Assembly: GCF_000208745.1 (NCBI RefSeq)
Contig: NC_030854.1
Span: forward strand, 3,048,392-3,112,391
From: Theobroma cacao
Lineage: Eukaryota; Streptophyta; Magnoliopsida; Malvales; Malvaceae
Direction of reading: 5' to 3'
DNA length: 64,000 bases
The notes beneath the pieces were generated by a model. It did no database searches, was not told the origin of the DNA, and saw only the letters and a list, made by a program, of their open reading frames with translations. Position numbers and translations under genes: made by a program. Shown one piece after another: positions 53,770 through 64,000 of the stretch (its first letter is position 1; the number at the start of each line of letters is the position of its first letter).

Positions 53770-55331
53770 CTAAGCATGATTGGCGGACGCACGTTTCTTC
53801 TTAGTTTTGATCTGCACGTCGCAGATGAATTGGTTGAAATTTTCTTCAGACGATCCAACGGTTGACAATGCATTCTCTAGCTTCTTTTTTGCCTCCTTGA
53901 TATTCTTCCTTAAATCATCACCTGACTTTCGACTGATCAAACGGTGGATCTTCTCCACAACCTCATCTCGGTTGATTTGCTTCTTATCAGAAAGATTAAG
54001 TCCAATTTTCCAATCATCAACCGCTAGTTTTCTATTAGTGAATTGATCGGTTAACAAAGGGAAACAAATCAATGGTACGGTGCACCATACACTTTCCAGT
54101 ATAGAATTCCACCCACAATGAGTTAAGAATCCTCCAACCGCTGGATGTGAGATCACAGCAATTTGGCAGCACCATGGCACGATCATACCCGTTCCTTTGA
54201 TATTTTCCTCAAACCCAACGGGTAAGAAATCAGTTTCACCGGAGCACACAATATCAGGGCGAAGCACCCAAATAAAACTCACCCCACTAAGCAAAAGTCC
54301 ATGGGCTATTTCCGCAATATCGTTTTTACTAGCATGAGCATAGCTACCAAACGAGATATACAAAACTGACCCATTACGCTTTGTGTCGAGCCATTGGGTG
54401 CAGTCAGACTCCGACCACAAGCTCGTAGCCACAACACTCTTGGTGAACCCAGTTCGGAAAATGGGCCCGATTGCATAAGTCGGTTGCTTTTTATTTAAGG
54501 CTGAGATGGTTTCATGTTCAAGCTCTTGCACCGTGTTACAAATAATGAAATCTGCCTTCTTCACGTCCTCGAATGCCTTGAAGATTATACGATGCACCAC
54601 CGTTGATATATCAGAAGCTTGGAGATATGACATCAAATCCTTTGGTTCTACAGCTCGAACCCCCGGGATGTAATCGATGACATCATCACGATTATCTTAA
54701 AACGAAGTAATATAATCATGGAGTTAAGTATAGTTAATGATGCTTAAACACTTGGTAGAAAAAAAGGGAAAAGAAAGAATAAGAAATAAGGTTTTTACGC
54801 ACCAATGGAAGCAAAGTGACCATTGCTTCTGAGTAGGTCGAGGTGGTAGTAAAGAGTGAAGACCAAAGCTGGTTCAGTCCAGAAGGAAACATTAACCAGG
54901 TTATACTTGTTTGATATCATGGAGGACCAGACAAAGAAGGTGTCGGCTATCAAACAAGTTGGAGGAGGGTCTGTTTTGATTGTGTTGGCCACAAGTTCAT
55001 CTATGTGAGCGGACATGACATGTAAAACACCTTCTAAGAACTGGTCATGGTTGAGGGAACGGTCGAACCCAAGTGGGAAACCATCGCTGACCACGTTGTA
55101 ACGTATGTCGAGACCTGATTTACGTGCCTCGGTGAAGATGTCCTCGGCGTCAGAAGTGGTGGTGTTGGGATGGGATTTGGTTATTTGGTGGTGGATGGAT
55201 TGAGTGTTGACGAAAGTGATGGTGAAGCCTTTCGATGCAAGCTTCATGGCAAGCTGAACAGAGGGGATTACATGGCCCTGGAGAGGGTAAGCAATCATGA
55301 TAGCATGAGGCTTTTGGTGATTCTTTTCCAT
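53770..55331 (-). CDS. UGT86A1: UDP-glycosyltransferase, UGT86A1-like
   Basis: Two exons on the minus strand, 55331-54803 and 54695-53770, with a 107-base intron, 484 aa. The N-terminal domain has PLQGHVIP with the probable catalytic His20 and the acceptor-binding region. The C-terminal domain carries an exact 44-residue PSPG nucleotide-sugar box (351-394): it starts WCCQ, has HCGWNS at 369-374 and ends DQ at 393-394. The WCCQ start and the SDGFPLGFDRSLNHDQF segment are characteristic of UGT86A. It is expected to transfer a sugar from UDP-sugar to a small acceptor in the cytosol; the acceptor is unknown. Near the end a lysine-rich stretch (KTKKKRA) precedes the stop codon. Its neighbour TKI1 lies upstream on the same strand, as in Arabidopsis. 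Confidence 0.93.
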
Positions 55332-57110
55332 TTTTTTTAAAAATTTTTTCAGCGTTTGTTGCTAGAGAGACTATCAAAATGATCACGGGGTTGAAATAAT
55401 TGGAATAAAACAGCATATGGAAAGACTCCAGAGGGAACTTAACAAAGATCTGACCAAAGGTTAGGTTGGCAACTGCGCATGTGCCATCGATTAATTGGAA
55501 AACACATATAGACAAGGAACAATTGGGGGATGTTAAGTTATTTTTTGGAGTTAGTGCAGTGTAGAAATTAATAATTTGATCTTAGCTGGTGTTTTGAATT
55601 TTACAATGTGATTATTGAAAAGATAATTTTACAGTTTTTAATAATTACAAGGAATGTGATTATTAGAAAGATTATATTATAGTGTTTGATTTGAAAATAA
55701 TCTATTGAGAANTGAGAATGTAATATAAATTTACAAAATTACCCTTATATATGAAATATTAAGTTAAATAAACTCATCTTTTATTTAATGTAAATTTTTA
55801 ACTTTTTTACGTTATCTCTTAAATATAATAAATAATAACATAATAAAATTAAATAATATTTTAATTTTAATTATTTAAAATTTAAAATTTATAAAATTAC
55901 TAAATATTTAGGTTTACCTTAAATTCATAAATATTAAAAATAATAATGCTTAAAATTATGACATGAATAATAAAAACCGTTATCTAAAAAATTTTCTAAT
56001 TTTTTTTGTCTCTAAACTTTTTGACAAATGATTTCTCTTTTTTATTCTTTTAAAATAAATAGTAAATAATTTTAGTAATAATTTTTTTTGAACAAATAAA
56101 AAGCTGGCTGCCCCAAAGGCCTGCAAAAAATAGATGGTGCTGATATGCCTCAGAATGGAATGGGGGGTCCTTTTAGGAAACTCCAAGGAACATGTGCAAA
56201 GGTCAAATAGTGCACTGCTTTCTATGGTTGGGGAAAAAATATTTTAACTTTATTTCATTATAATAACATTACAATTACAGACACATTCCCTTCATTTATT
56301 TACAAATCAAATATTGTAAAATTATTACGCCCGATTAAATTGCAAAGAAAGAAAGTAGGAGACCAAATGCCCTCTAAGATTTTGGTAATGTTTCACTGTC
56401 CAATGAGAAAACAGATTAAAAAAAAAGTCTGTAAGTCGTGTGATTTATTTAATTTTAAGTCCTGGATGTGGTAGTTGATAATCCCACATTCACTTTGTCA
56501 TGCATTGCAAGTGGCTGCTTATGGATCAAATAATGACAGCTAATCGCAGAGGATTATTTAATTGGTTCTTGTGTTTGGTTGCTATAGGTCGTTAAAATGA
56601 AGCCTCAGTGATGTGACTGCCACTTTCCAATGCTGCGGAATTCTACCATGTCGCAATGGAAATACGAAAAAAGCAGGAAGGCCGACCCTTCTCAAGAACG
56701 CATATCTAAATCATCCCAAAGCAATGCCAAAAAAAAATAAAAAAAACTAAGAATGTCAAATAATATATATATATATATATATAATGAGAGAGAGAGAGAG
56801 AGAGAGAAAGGCTGCGTGTCGTACATTATAGTTGCAGAGTTAATCATCAGACTATAAACAAGTATACAGAAAGATATAAATGAAGTTCGTTGGCGACCAC
56901 GAGTGTAGGAAGTGCTTTGTACAAGTTGACGAGGCTTGTTCATCAGGGAGAATTCTCTAATAAAGCTAGAATTCTTCCTGGCTTGCACCAACCCGTCTCT
57001 CACACTTTCGGGTCAGACAACCTTGTTAGTCACACCCTCAAAAGGTTTCCAACAACAAAAGCTTTTTACTCTCAATTAGTGTCTTCTCTAAGTCAAACTC
57101 GATGAAGATT
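55332..57110. other. UGT86A1 upstream region and TKI1 3' flank
   Basis: 55.5-56.1 kb is AT-rich and may include a decayed insertion; an N lies at 55712. A (TA)n tract at about 56763-56783 is followed by (GA)n at 56786-56808. The stretch 56.88-57.11 kb is probably TKI1 3' UTR. No gene seen. Confidence 0.4.
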
Positions 57111-60100
57111 TCAACCCTCACTGCCGATCTTAAAAGCCGAGGATGCAGTGTCCCGAGCTTCCACAGTTGATGTTGATTCTTTCTTGTCCAACCCGAAAAA
57201 TGAGCAATTTTGAAATGCATCCAGACTGCTGGCTATTAGACGATTCAAACCCCCAAGGCTATCACCTAAAATCAAATCTTCGTTATGATACTTACATGAT
57301 GGTACATCAAGATCTAGTGGTCCTAAAGAGTCAGGCTGCAATGTGGAGAACAACAAAGATAAGTCAGTTGTCCAAACAATTTATGACTTTACAAACCCTT
57401 ATTAACAAAGCAAGCCCAAAGTATTATGCCTCAGAAAAATAACCCTGCTTTGCAGGTAAAGAAGGATGGCATCCTTGAGACAAGAATCTAAAGCGAACTT
57501 AATGCGATCAGAGGCTTTGAAAAGCTAACATACCCAGTAAATGTCAGTAAGCCCATTGAAATCCTTTTCCGTAGTATCCATTATGTGTGGATCAGATGGA
57601 GATTCATCCACAAGGTCTTCACAAGCAGAATTTTCCATTGGCTCCTCCAGATCAGGTGACTCCTGTGGGAGCAGCTGAAAAGACATTATACCTAGTTTCA
57701 GTTTACTATTCCTCCACATAGACAATCAAATTGCCTGAATGGAAGTAAGACATACCTTATTAAGGGTGCCAGATCCTGCTGAGTTTGATCTTGCAATCTG
57801 TTTGCACGCTGCGGCAACAGCACTTGATAATCTAGGAACATCTGCACAAGGAATATGATTCTTCGAAAATGAGAAGGCATCGCATGTTTCTTCAGCATCC
57901 CAGATAGAAGATGGATGGGATGCCAACGATGGAACTTCCATCTTGTTTTGATGCCTAGATATATGAGCAGCAATAGCTGCGTCAAATGAATCACAGCTGA
58001 ACGGAATCTGCTGAAGACATTGAGAGCTTTCAGCAACAGGGTGGTCAACACAGTTATCATCCAAGTCATGAGGCACTTCTGCAAGAAGATCTCCAACACT
58101 TATGTTTGTAAGACTGTCAGCCCACTCTCCAGCAGATAATGCAGCAGTATTATTGTTCAATCTCTGAACATCCTAAGGAAACAAAATAAATTAAAAAGTC
58201 AGAAACACATGGGGGATCAATATGAAGACCATTCATGGCTAATAGATCTTGGATGTCAAAAGTAGGCACTGCTTTTCTTTAAAAGACATGCAATAAACCA
58301 AATTAGTCCCAGTGGGCAGTCAAAAAAAATGTAGTGTCGCTTGAAATCTGACTTTTTGATTGAACAGGGAAGCCCAGCAACATCCACAAGGAAAATGTGT
58401 AAGTGTCCAACAGGTTATAAGTGGAGACATTGGATCTTTGACACTGACAGTAAAATTAAAAGAAATGCTTGCTCTAGCAGCTAACCAGTCAGTCATTTGG
58501 AGCAGATATTTTGTGAAGTTGAAGATAATGAATAAAATTGATTGATAAGTTTAATCTACGGCTACCAGAATTAGAACAATAAGCACAAAAGACAGAGCTC
58601 TGGGCTAGAGCAAGTTGGAAAATTTTAAATCATAGCTGCCAGCAGAAAAAGTTGAACAGATTCAAAATCTTCAAGAAAGGAGTGGACACTAACCACATCT
58701 TCCAACTGTCCCAAGATAGCAACATTGCAAGTCTCACTTCTATCTGCTGATGCATGTCTAACAGGAATAGGGGAATCCCCAAGATTATCTTTAGGACCAG
58801 CACAAAGGAATCTACTTATTTCACTGGGAAAATTGGTTAAAGGAGGTTGAAGGGCATGATTTTCTTTCCGTAATGTTGGCTGATTATTGCAAGGATCATC
58901 AAGTTTCTTAGACTGATCACTGGTAGATAGTGCAGATACTTGTACTTCTTCCGCAATACAGCCGTTCCTACCCTCAACATTCACATTATGCTCACTTGGA
59001 ATGTAGGAGGAAACAGGTGCTTGCCACGTCAAAGATCCAACTTCAGCATCTGAAAACCAACCGTACCTTCAAAAGAGCTTATAAAATCAGCAACTGCGTT
59101 TAAAAATCTAACACAGAGAATAGCACTGTAGCCAAAAATATATAGGAAATGTACCTTAGACGAAATACTTGGGGGCTTCCAATCATTGCATATACATCTG
59201 CTGCACTGACAATGGATGCTTGAGTCCATCTCTGATAACCCATTAGGTTTTCTCTCTGAACACCATAAGGGAAAAGCATTAGCTCTCCTGATGCTACACT
59301 TGAGTTGCCCCATTTTCGAGTCAGATGCTCCAATACTGATGATATCTTCTTTCGAGTACTAAGAGTGAGTTCCAAATGTGGATTGTGTTTATCCTGACAA
59401 GAGATGAAGACGGATTATTTCCTTAAGACTGCCCAACTGGTAACACTTGATGCTACATCAAAATCATCAACATAATTTCCTTTGGGCGCTCACCATTTCC
59501 AAAGCTCTTCTAGTACTGTCATCAATTGGAAACAGTTGAAGCTTAAGTTTCCCAGCAGAATGTATGTTGCTCTCAACTAAAGGATTTTGAGAGAAAACAG
59601 GCAAAGGAGGTTGATTAGTTTCAACTGGGTCAAGAATCTTATGCCCTGGAACTGGAGTTGAAAAAATTTGGTGTTCAGGAATTCTCCCATGTTCATAGTA
59701 ATTTCAATTCCTTCCATAGAAATAATTGATAAATTGATTAAGTTTAATGTCACCTGATGTATCTTGGTCATGTTCAGCTTCTTTATCAGTAGTAGTTCTC
59801 TCCAAATGCTCAGCAGCATCAGCGACCAAAGAAACCCCAGCAATTGCAGCCTTCTCCCATTTTTTATATGCAGCTGATGAGGAACCTGCCCAGAATTGCA
59901 TAGCAGTACATGTTCAGCTTAATTTTGGATGGAAAACAAGAACATTGAAGTGTGAAAATGCCCATACTATGCCTTAAAACTTTAGGGATTAATAATATAA
60001 AGCAAGAACAACAATGAAGACTGTAAAATGAAGGTTGCTATTAGGTAAACCATCAGCCATGACATCAACAAGATGTTTAGTAGAATGGCTCAACATCTAT

Positions 60101-61781
60101 AACATCACAACCGCAATACATAAGAGTAAATAAGAATCTGGAAAACCTTTTTGTGCCACAAGAATTTAGGGAAGTAGTTTATTATCAATTGGGAGTGGGT
60201 AGTATTACCTGGTTTCCGTCGTTGCCTCGCAGGTTTCATGGTGTTTGACTCCCCTTTGCTATTGCTACGATTGACACCTACATTTGTATTACGCTTAAAT
60301 GACCCTTTTCCAGGTCCTAATTTTTGGATGTTTTGACTGTCTACAAGAACCAGCTTTACTGTACGAGCATCATGTCCTGAAGCCCTACTCTGATTTGTGA
60401 CAGTGCTAGGAGATGTAGGTGAACTATTCTCCCCTTGAGAGGGTCGTTTTCTTACATTCTTCTTCCGGTCTTTCAAGAGTTGATGCTCCTTCATTGGTAA
60501 ACAGATCAGTCAGTCCAGCACAAAGCATAAATGTCTTGTTCCATGGAAAGGAAAGCAAACAAGCAAGATATGAGATTCTATTTACTAACCAAAGCTTCTA
60601 CAAAAATTTTAAATCTTCGAGGTTTCAGATGAAGTTTTGAGGCTCTGCAGCTATACTTTTCCAATAGAGACCACCTGTAAAAGAAGTCATGCAGTTTCAT
60701 ATAAAAACAAAAAATATAATAGGTCAAGTCTCTGGCTCTGCTATTATACCATTGTTAGAGCATGATACCATAAAAAAAAAAAATCCTTAATTAAGATTCT
60801 AACCCTCATGTTTTACAATGGGGCAAATAACTGAGAGGCTTGATCCATATGCCCTTAAATAAATAGGAATTGAAGAGCCAACATGGTTATACACCTAATA
60901 TTCAAAGGGCATCTACAACTTGCTGGTAGGCTACCTATTTCATTCAAAATGCCTTTCTCAGCTGAATAAATCTGCTCTTAATCTTGCCTCTGGATTGACT
61001 TAAAACTTAAATTAGTTAACAGTCCTGTAATAATGCATCCTCCATATAATATAAATGAACTTATCCAAATGAGTTTTAAAAGAAAAGGCAATTATTTCCA
61101 GACTTACCAGCGAAGCATTGCAGCATTAGTATCTTTAGAGTTTTTGGCATCCAGACACAACCCTGGACCAAGAAGCTTGTTCATGCGCCTCACAAGGCGA
61201 TAGTAATAATGCCTGACCTGCAAATTTTCAAAAAGAAAAAGACAAATGAAAACATTGACAAGGGCAGGGAGTCTGACATAAATCAATAATGAAACAATCA
61301 GAAGCAAATCTAGTAGCAAATCACCTGATCCTTGTTTTTACTTTGCACACGACATGTAATCTTCTCAAAATTCTGCAATTAGCATATGTCAGGAAATATT
61401 ATAGAGGAAAAAGTTTAAAGCCAAAGCACATGTAAGAGTGACATGCCTTCCCAACTTGTCGTAATGCAGTGAAGAAACTCTCTTCCTCTTGACGTGTCCA
61501 AGCAGCCCATTGTCGAGTTGGCTTTTTAGCTACAATAGACATTCAATTAATACAATAATTAAAGGCACAACCACTATTTCCCATAGATGGAGATGGTGTA
61601 TGGACTGAAACACCTAAACTAATTATATGGAGAATTACAAGTGCAATCACATACCAGGTTGCTCTGGCACAGCATTATTCGGGGTGGATGAGGCTACACA
61701 AGGATCTCCTATCTGAATAGGAATATGTTCTTGATGACAATGTGCCTCAGAGGCTAATGAGACCTGTGACTCTGTCTGCAT
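57111..61781 (-). CDS. TKI1: TSL-kinase interacting protein 1 (SANT/Myb-like)
   Basis: Thirteen coding exons on the minus strand: 61781-61655, 61529-61447, 61372-61325, 61217-61108, 60674-60590, 60488-60209, 59885-59754, 59651-59494, 59393-59155, 59066-58694, 58172-57756, 57674-57534 and 57335-57111, giving 805 aa in frame. The SANT/Myb-like domain spans about 46-100 (RQWAAWTRQEEESFFTALRQ, then NFEKITCRVQSKNKDQVRHY). Next come a conserved WWSLLEKYSCRASKLHLKPR block and a basic Ser/Asn-rich linker. A second conserved module around 320-430 includes KLKLQLFPIDDSTRRALE and KISSVLEHLTRKWG, and it ends in the RLRYGWFSDAEVGSLTW segment. The acidic, Ser-rich C-terminus is variable. The Arabidopsis homologue was found as a substrate and partner of the nuclear TOUSLED kinase and is probably chromatin-linked. 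The exon 2 donor is GC (AAG|gcatgt). Confidence 0.9.
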
Positions 61782-61797
61782 GTTGCCGGCATCACAT
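61754..61797 (-). promoter_or_regulatory. Start-stop uORF and overlapping uORF before TKI1
   Basis: Ten bases upstream of the main ATG the leader reads ATGTGATG. The first ATG is followed at once by TGA (61797-61792), and the overlapping second ATG opens a 12-codon frame ending at 61754 that covers the main start out of frame. Both are in the mRNA if the acceptor tttag near 61803 is used. Confidence 0.45.
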
Positions 61798-63353
61798 GAA
61801 AACTAAAGCCTCATGCCTCTTTAAAGTTGTATAAAATCAAAGGTAGCCCTATTTGTCACAAGGAAAATAAGTTTAAATCATATAGAAAAATGAGAAAGGT
61901 AGAATAGAAAGGAATGCAAGCCAATATATAATCATAATAAACATTAAACAAGCTCACAAGCATGCATAAAAGTATGCTTATGCACAAATATCGCCCTTCC
62001 TAAAGAAAACAATTAAAATAAGATGCTTCCTCTATTTCACTCTCAACAAATACAAGTGATTCTTATTGGAAGATAGGATCATGAATTTCATGGCCAAACT
62101 GCATAGAGCCTATCAACACTATGTAGCTTACAGTTTTCACAAGATCAGCTTCCCATTGTCTCATATTATGCTGTAAATCTTCACATCAACCAAAACATTA
62201 AACAATGTTTTCCTTTTGGTGAATGCTAAAAACAACTTAATTAACAAGTACAGTGAAGGAAACAATACATGCTGATACAGATTTGACTACAATCTCCTTT
62301 TGTTTGCAGTGGTATATTGGCATAATCAAATCATCATATTTTAAGTCTTCAATATTTCTTGATTTAGGATCATAAACAGTTTGAAACAAGAACTTGAAGC
62401 TTGCAACTAAATGAACACTAAGCACCCCTGGTATCCTCCAATGTGACTTACATAGGAAAAGGGTTTAATGAATAAATAAAGCATACGATTATTCATCTTT
62501 TCTTCTTCATCAATTTCTTGGTAATTTCACTTCTTCAAAAACAAACTAAATGCACAACAATATTAATTTAAATTCAACAACAATAAAACTAAAAAAAGCA
62601 GTCAAATTTATCAGACAATCAATCTTAATGTTAGAAGCAAATAAGAATGACATACCAAACCAAAAAATCTTCTTAACCACACATTATTTATCCTGATTAC
62701 ATTTGAATTTCCTTATACTAACAAACCCTAACACGAACAAATTCTCCCTCCGAATAGGTCCAGTCGACAATCAAATTTAACAAGAAGGAGGAAGCAATAC
62801 AGCTTTAAAGAATATGCAAAATTTAACCAAAAGGCCAAAATGAAAAAACACCTTTCTCTAGTTGCTACGAAATGCGAGAAAGCTAAAAGCATCAAATTTG
62901 AAGCTTAATTTGTTTCAATTTGCATAAGATCCCAAAGAGCAAAAATAAAACTAAAGTCAACTGCACGACTAATTGACCAAATTCAATTTCATTCTTCCAC
63001 ATCAAAATATATTAAACAGAAAAGAGAAAAACCATATAAGAACATACAATAATTTAAATTTTCTCGACAGCCAAAGAAAAGCTAGGGTTACCAACTACGG
63101 TAAAAGTTGATCGGCAAAAGCTTAATCACATACCACCAAAAAAAAAAAAGAAAGATAATGAATTGAAGCCTAAAACTACCTGAAAAAAAAAAGATTGGGA
63201 GGAATCGAAGGAGCTCAGATTTCGAACAAAGAAGAAAAAGCTATAGAAACCGGAAAATCTTCCGACAGACGTTTACGGCTAGTGAGATAGAAAAAAAAAT
63301 AGAAAGAATTTTTCTTTAATTTTTTTCTTTTTACTTTGAAGAAAAGAAAAAAA

Positions 63354-63355
<2 letters not shown>
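61798..63355 (-). other. TKI1 5'-UTR intron and first non-coding exon (inferred)
   Basis: A donor CAG|gtagtt at 63180/63179 and the acceptor at 61803 bound a likely 1.4-kb leader intron. Sequence from 63181 to about 63290 would be the first, untranslated exon. The intron is AT-rich and has no coding frame with family resemblance. Confidence 0.45.

Positions 63356-63402
<47 letters not shown>
63356..63402. repeat. 47-base poly(A) tract
   Basis: Uninterrupted A47 on the + strand (poly-T on the TKI1 strand), about 70 bases upstream of the inferred TKI1 transcription start. Such a length is prone to sequencing and assembly error. Confidence 0.9.
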
Positions 63403-63403
<1 letters not shown>

Positions 63404-64000
63404 ACTAATAAATGAGTATTGGGAAGGAAATTGAAATGGACTGACCTAAATTTTCTTTTCTTGACGTAAGAAGGTAAAAGTGGAATATTATTTTCCCATT
63501 CTTTTTTAAATTATATAATTAAAAATCAGAAATATCATACATCCAATAAAGACAGGGCACGTCACATGCCAGAAGCAAAATGAAAAATTTATTATTATTA
63601 TATGACATTAAATAAATAATTTATTATTGGTATTATTAATTAAAGCAAAATTTAATCAAATGGAAGGGGTACGAGAAGTGGGTGGCAGAATAAAATGGAC
63701 CGACTTTATTATTGACCGATTTACTTTGTTCATTTTTCTAATCTTTTCATTCAAATTTGACCATTTAATTTAATACTTTCTTGGTTGGAATTATTCTTTT
63801 TTTTTGTTAGTTGAAATGTCAAAATTATTTAACCCAATACCTTGTTGAAGGAAAGTTATTCCATGCCAGAAGGTACATCAATGCTTAAACCAAAAACAAG
63901 GACCACAAAAATTAAAGATGGGAAGGGGATTATTGGGTATAATTAAATGTACCAAGTTGCATGTGAATGTGAGCATCCGAGACAGAAATGCTTTTGCCAG
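63403..64000. other. Upstream of TKI1, no gene seen
   Basis: AT-rich sequence, presumably distal TKI1 promoter. No coding or structural RNA signal. Confidence 0.35.

Noticed and set aside
59049..59066. Using the ttttcag acceptor at 59050-59052 for TKI1 exon 10.
   Set aside because: It puts a stop codon in the second codon after the junction and loses the conserved RYGWFS sequence. The acceptor 17 bases upstream keeps the frame.

Overview
The window is nuclear DNA of a eudicot plant, probably a rosid. Genes have many short exons with AT-rich introns, intergenic DNA is AT-rich and full of decayed transposons, and every recognisable protein is a plant family member. Three single N positions (26497, 41788, 55712) and long (TA)n tracts point to a draft assembly. 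I count nine protein-coding genes that look intact, one microRNA gene (MIR172) and one UGT pseudogene. There are also several transposon remnants and one stretch of open frames I cannot assign.

Layout. 0-9 kb: a PCRK1/2-type receptor-like cytoplasmic kinase (+), then an OTU-domain deubiquitinase (+). 9.8-10.5 kb: an intronless class I TCP transcription factor (-). 10.5-13.6 kb: the divergent TCP/SIG6 intergenic region, with two MITE-like elements and a dense cluster of site II motifs just upstream of SIG6. 13.6-16.8 kb: plastid RNA polymerase sigma factor SIG6 (+). 17.6-19.5 kb: an intronless P-class PPR gene (+). 21.8-22.9 kb: a broken UGT73-like gene. 23-36 kb: a gene-poor, transposon-rich tract with three 5'-truncated LINE tails, a Tigger/pogo-like deletion derivative, and the MIR172 precursor at 27 kb (-). 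36.9 kb: the small-peptide gene ROT4/DVL16 (+). 37-45 kb: an 8-kb gap with no convincing gene. 45.3-49.5 kb: the AAA+ ATPase CDC48 (-). 52.8-53.7 kb: a hAT-like element with a perfect 8-bp target duplication. 53.8-55.3 kb: UGT86A1-type glycosyltransferase (-). 57.1-63.3 kb: TSL-kinase interacting protein 1, TKI1 (-).

Gene order is informative. From what I know of the Arabidopsis map, TCP11, SIG6, ROT4, UGT86A1 and TKI1 are neighbours on chromosome 2 (about AT2G36960-AT2G37000). PCRK2, an OTU gene and a CDC48 gene are neighbours on chromosome 5 (about AT5G03320-AT5G03340), with a PCRK1/CDC48A pair on chromosome 3. Here the two sets are interleaved in one block, as expected of an ancestral arrangement later split by duplication and gene loss in Arabidopsis.

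Functionally this is a set of regulators rather than a pathway: immune kinase signalling, ubiquitin removal and CDC48 segregase, TCP and SIG6 (nuclear and plastid transcription), PPR (organelle RNA), ROT4 and MIR172 (organ shape and phase change). Exon models were assembled by hand from splice signals, reading-frame phase and family knowledge. All multi-exon models close in frame. No database search was run.
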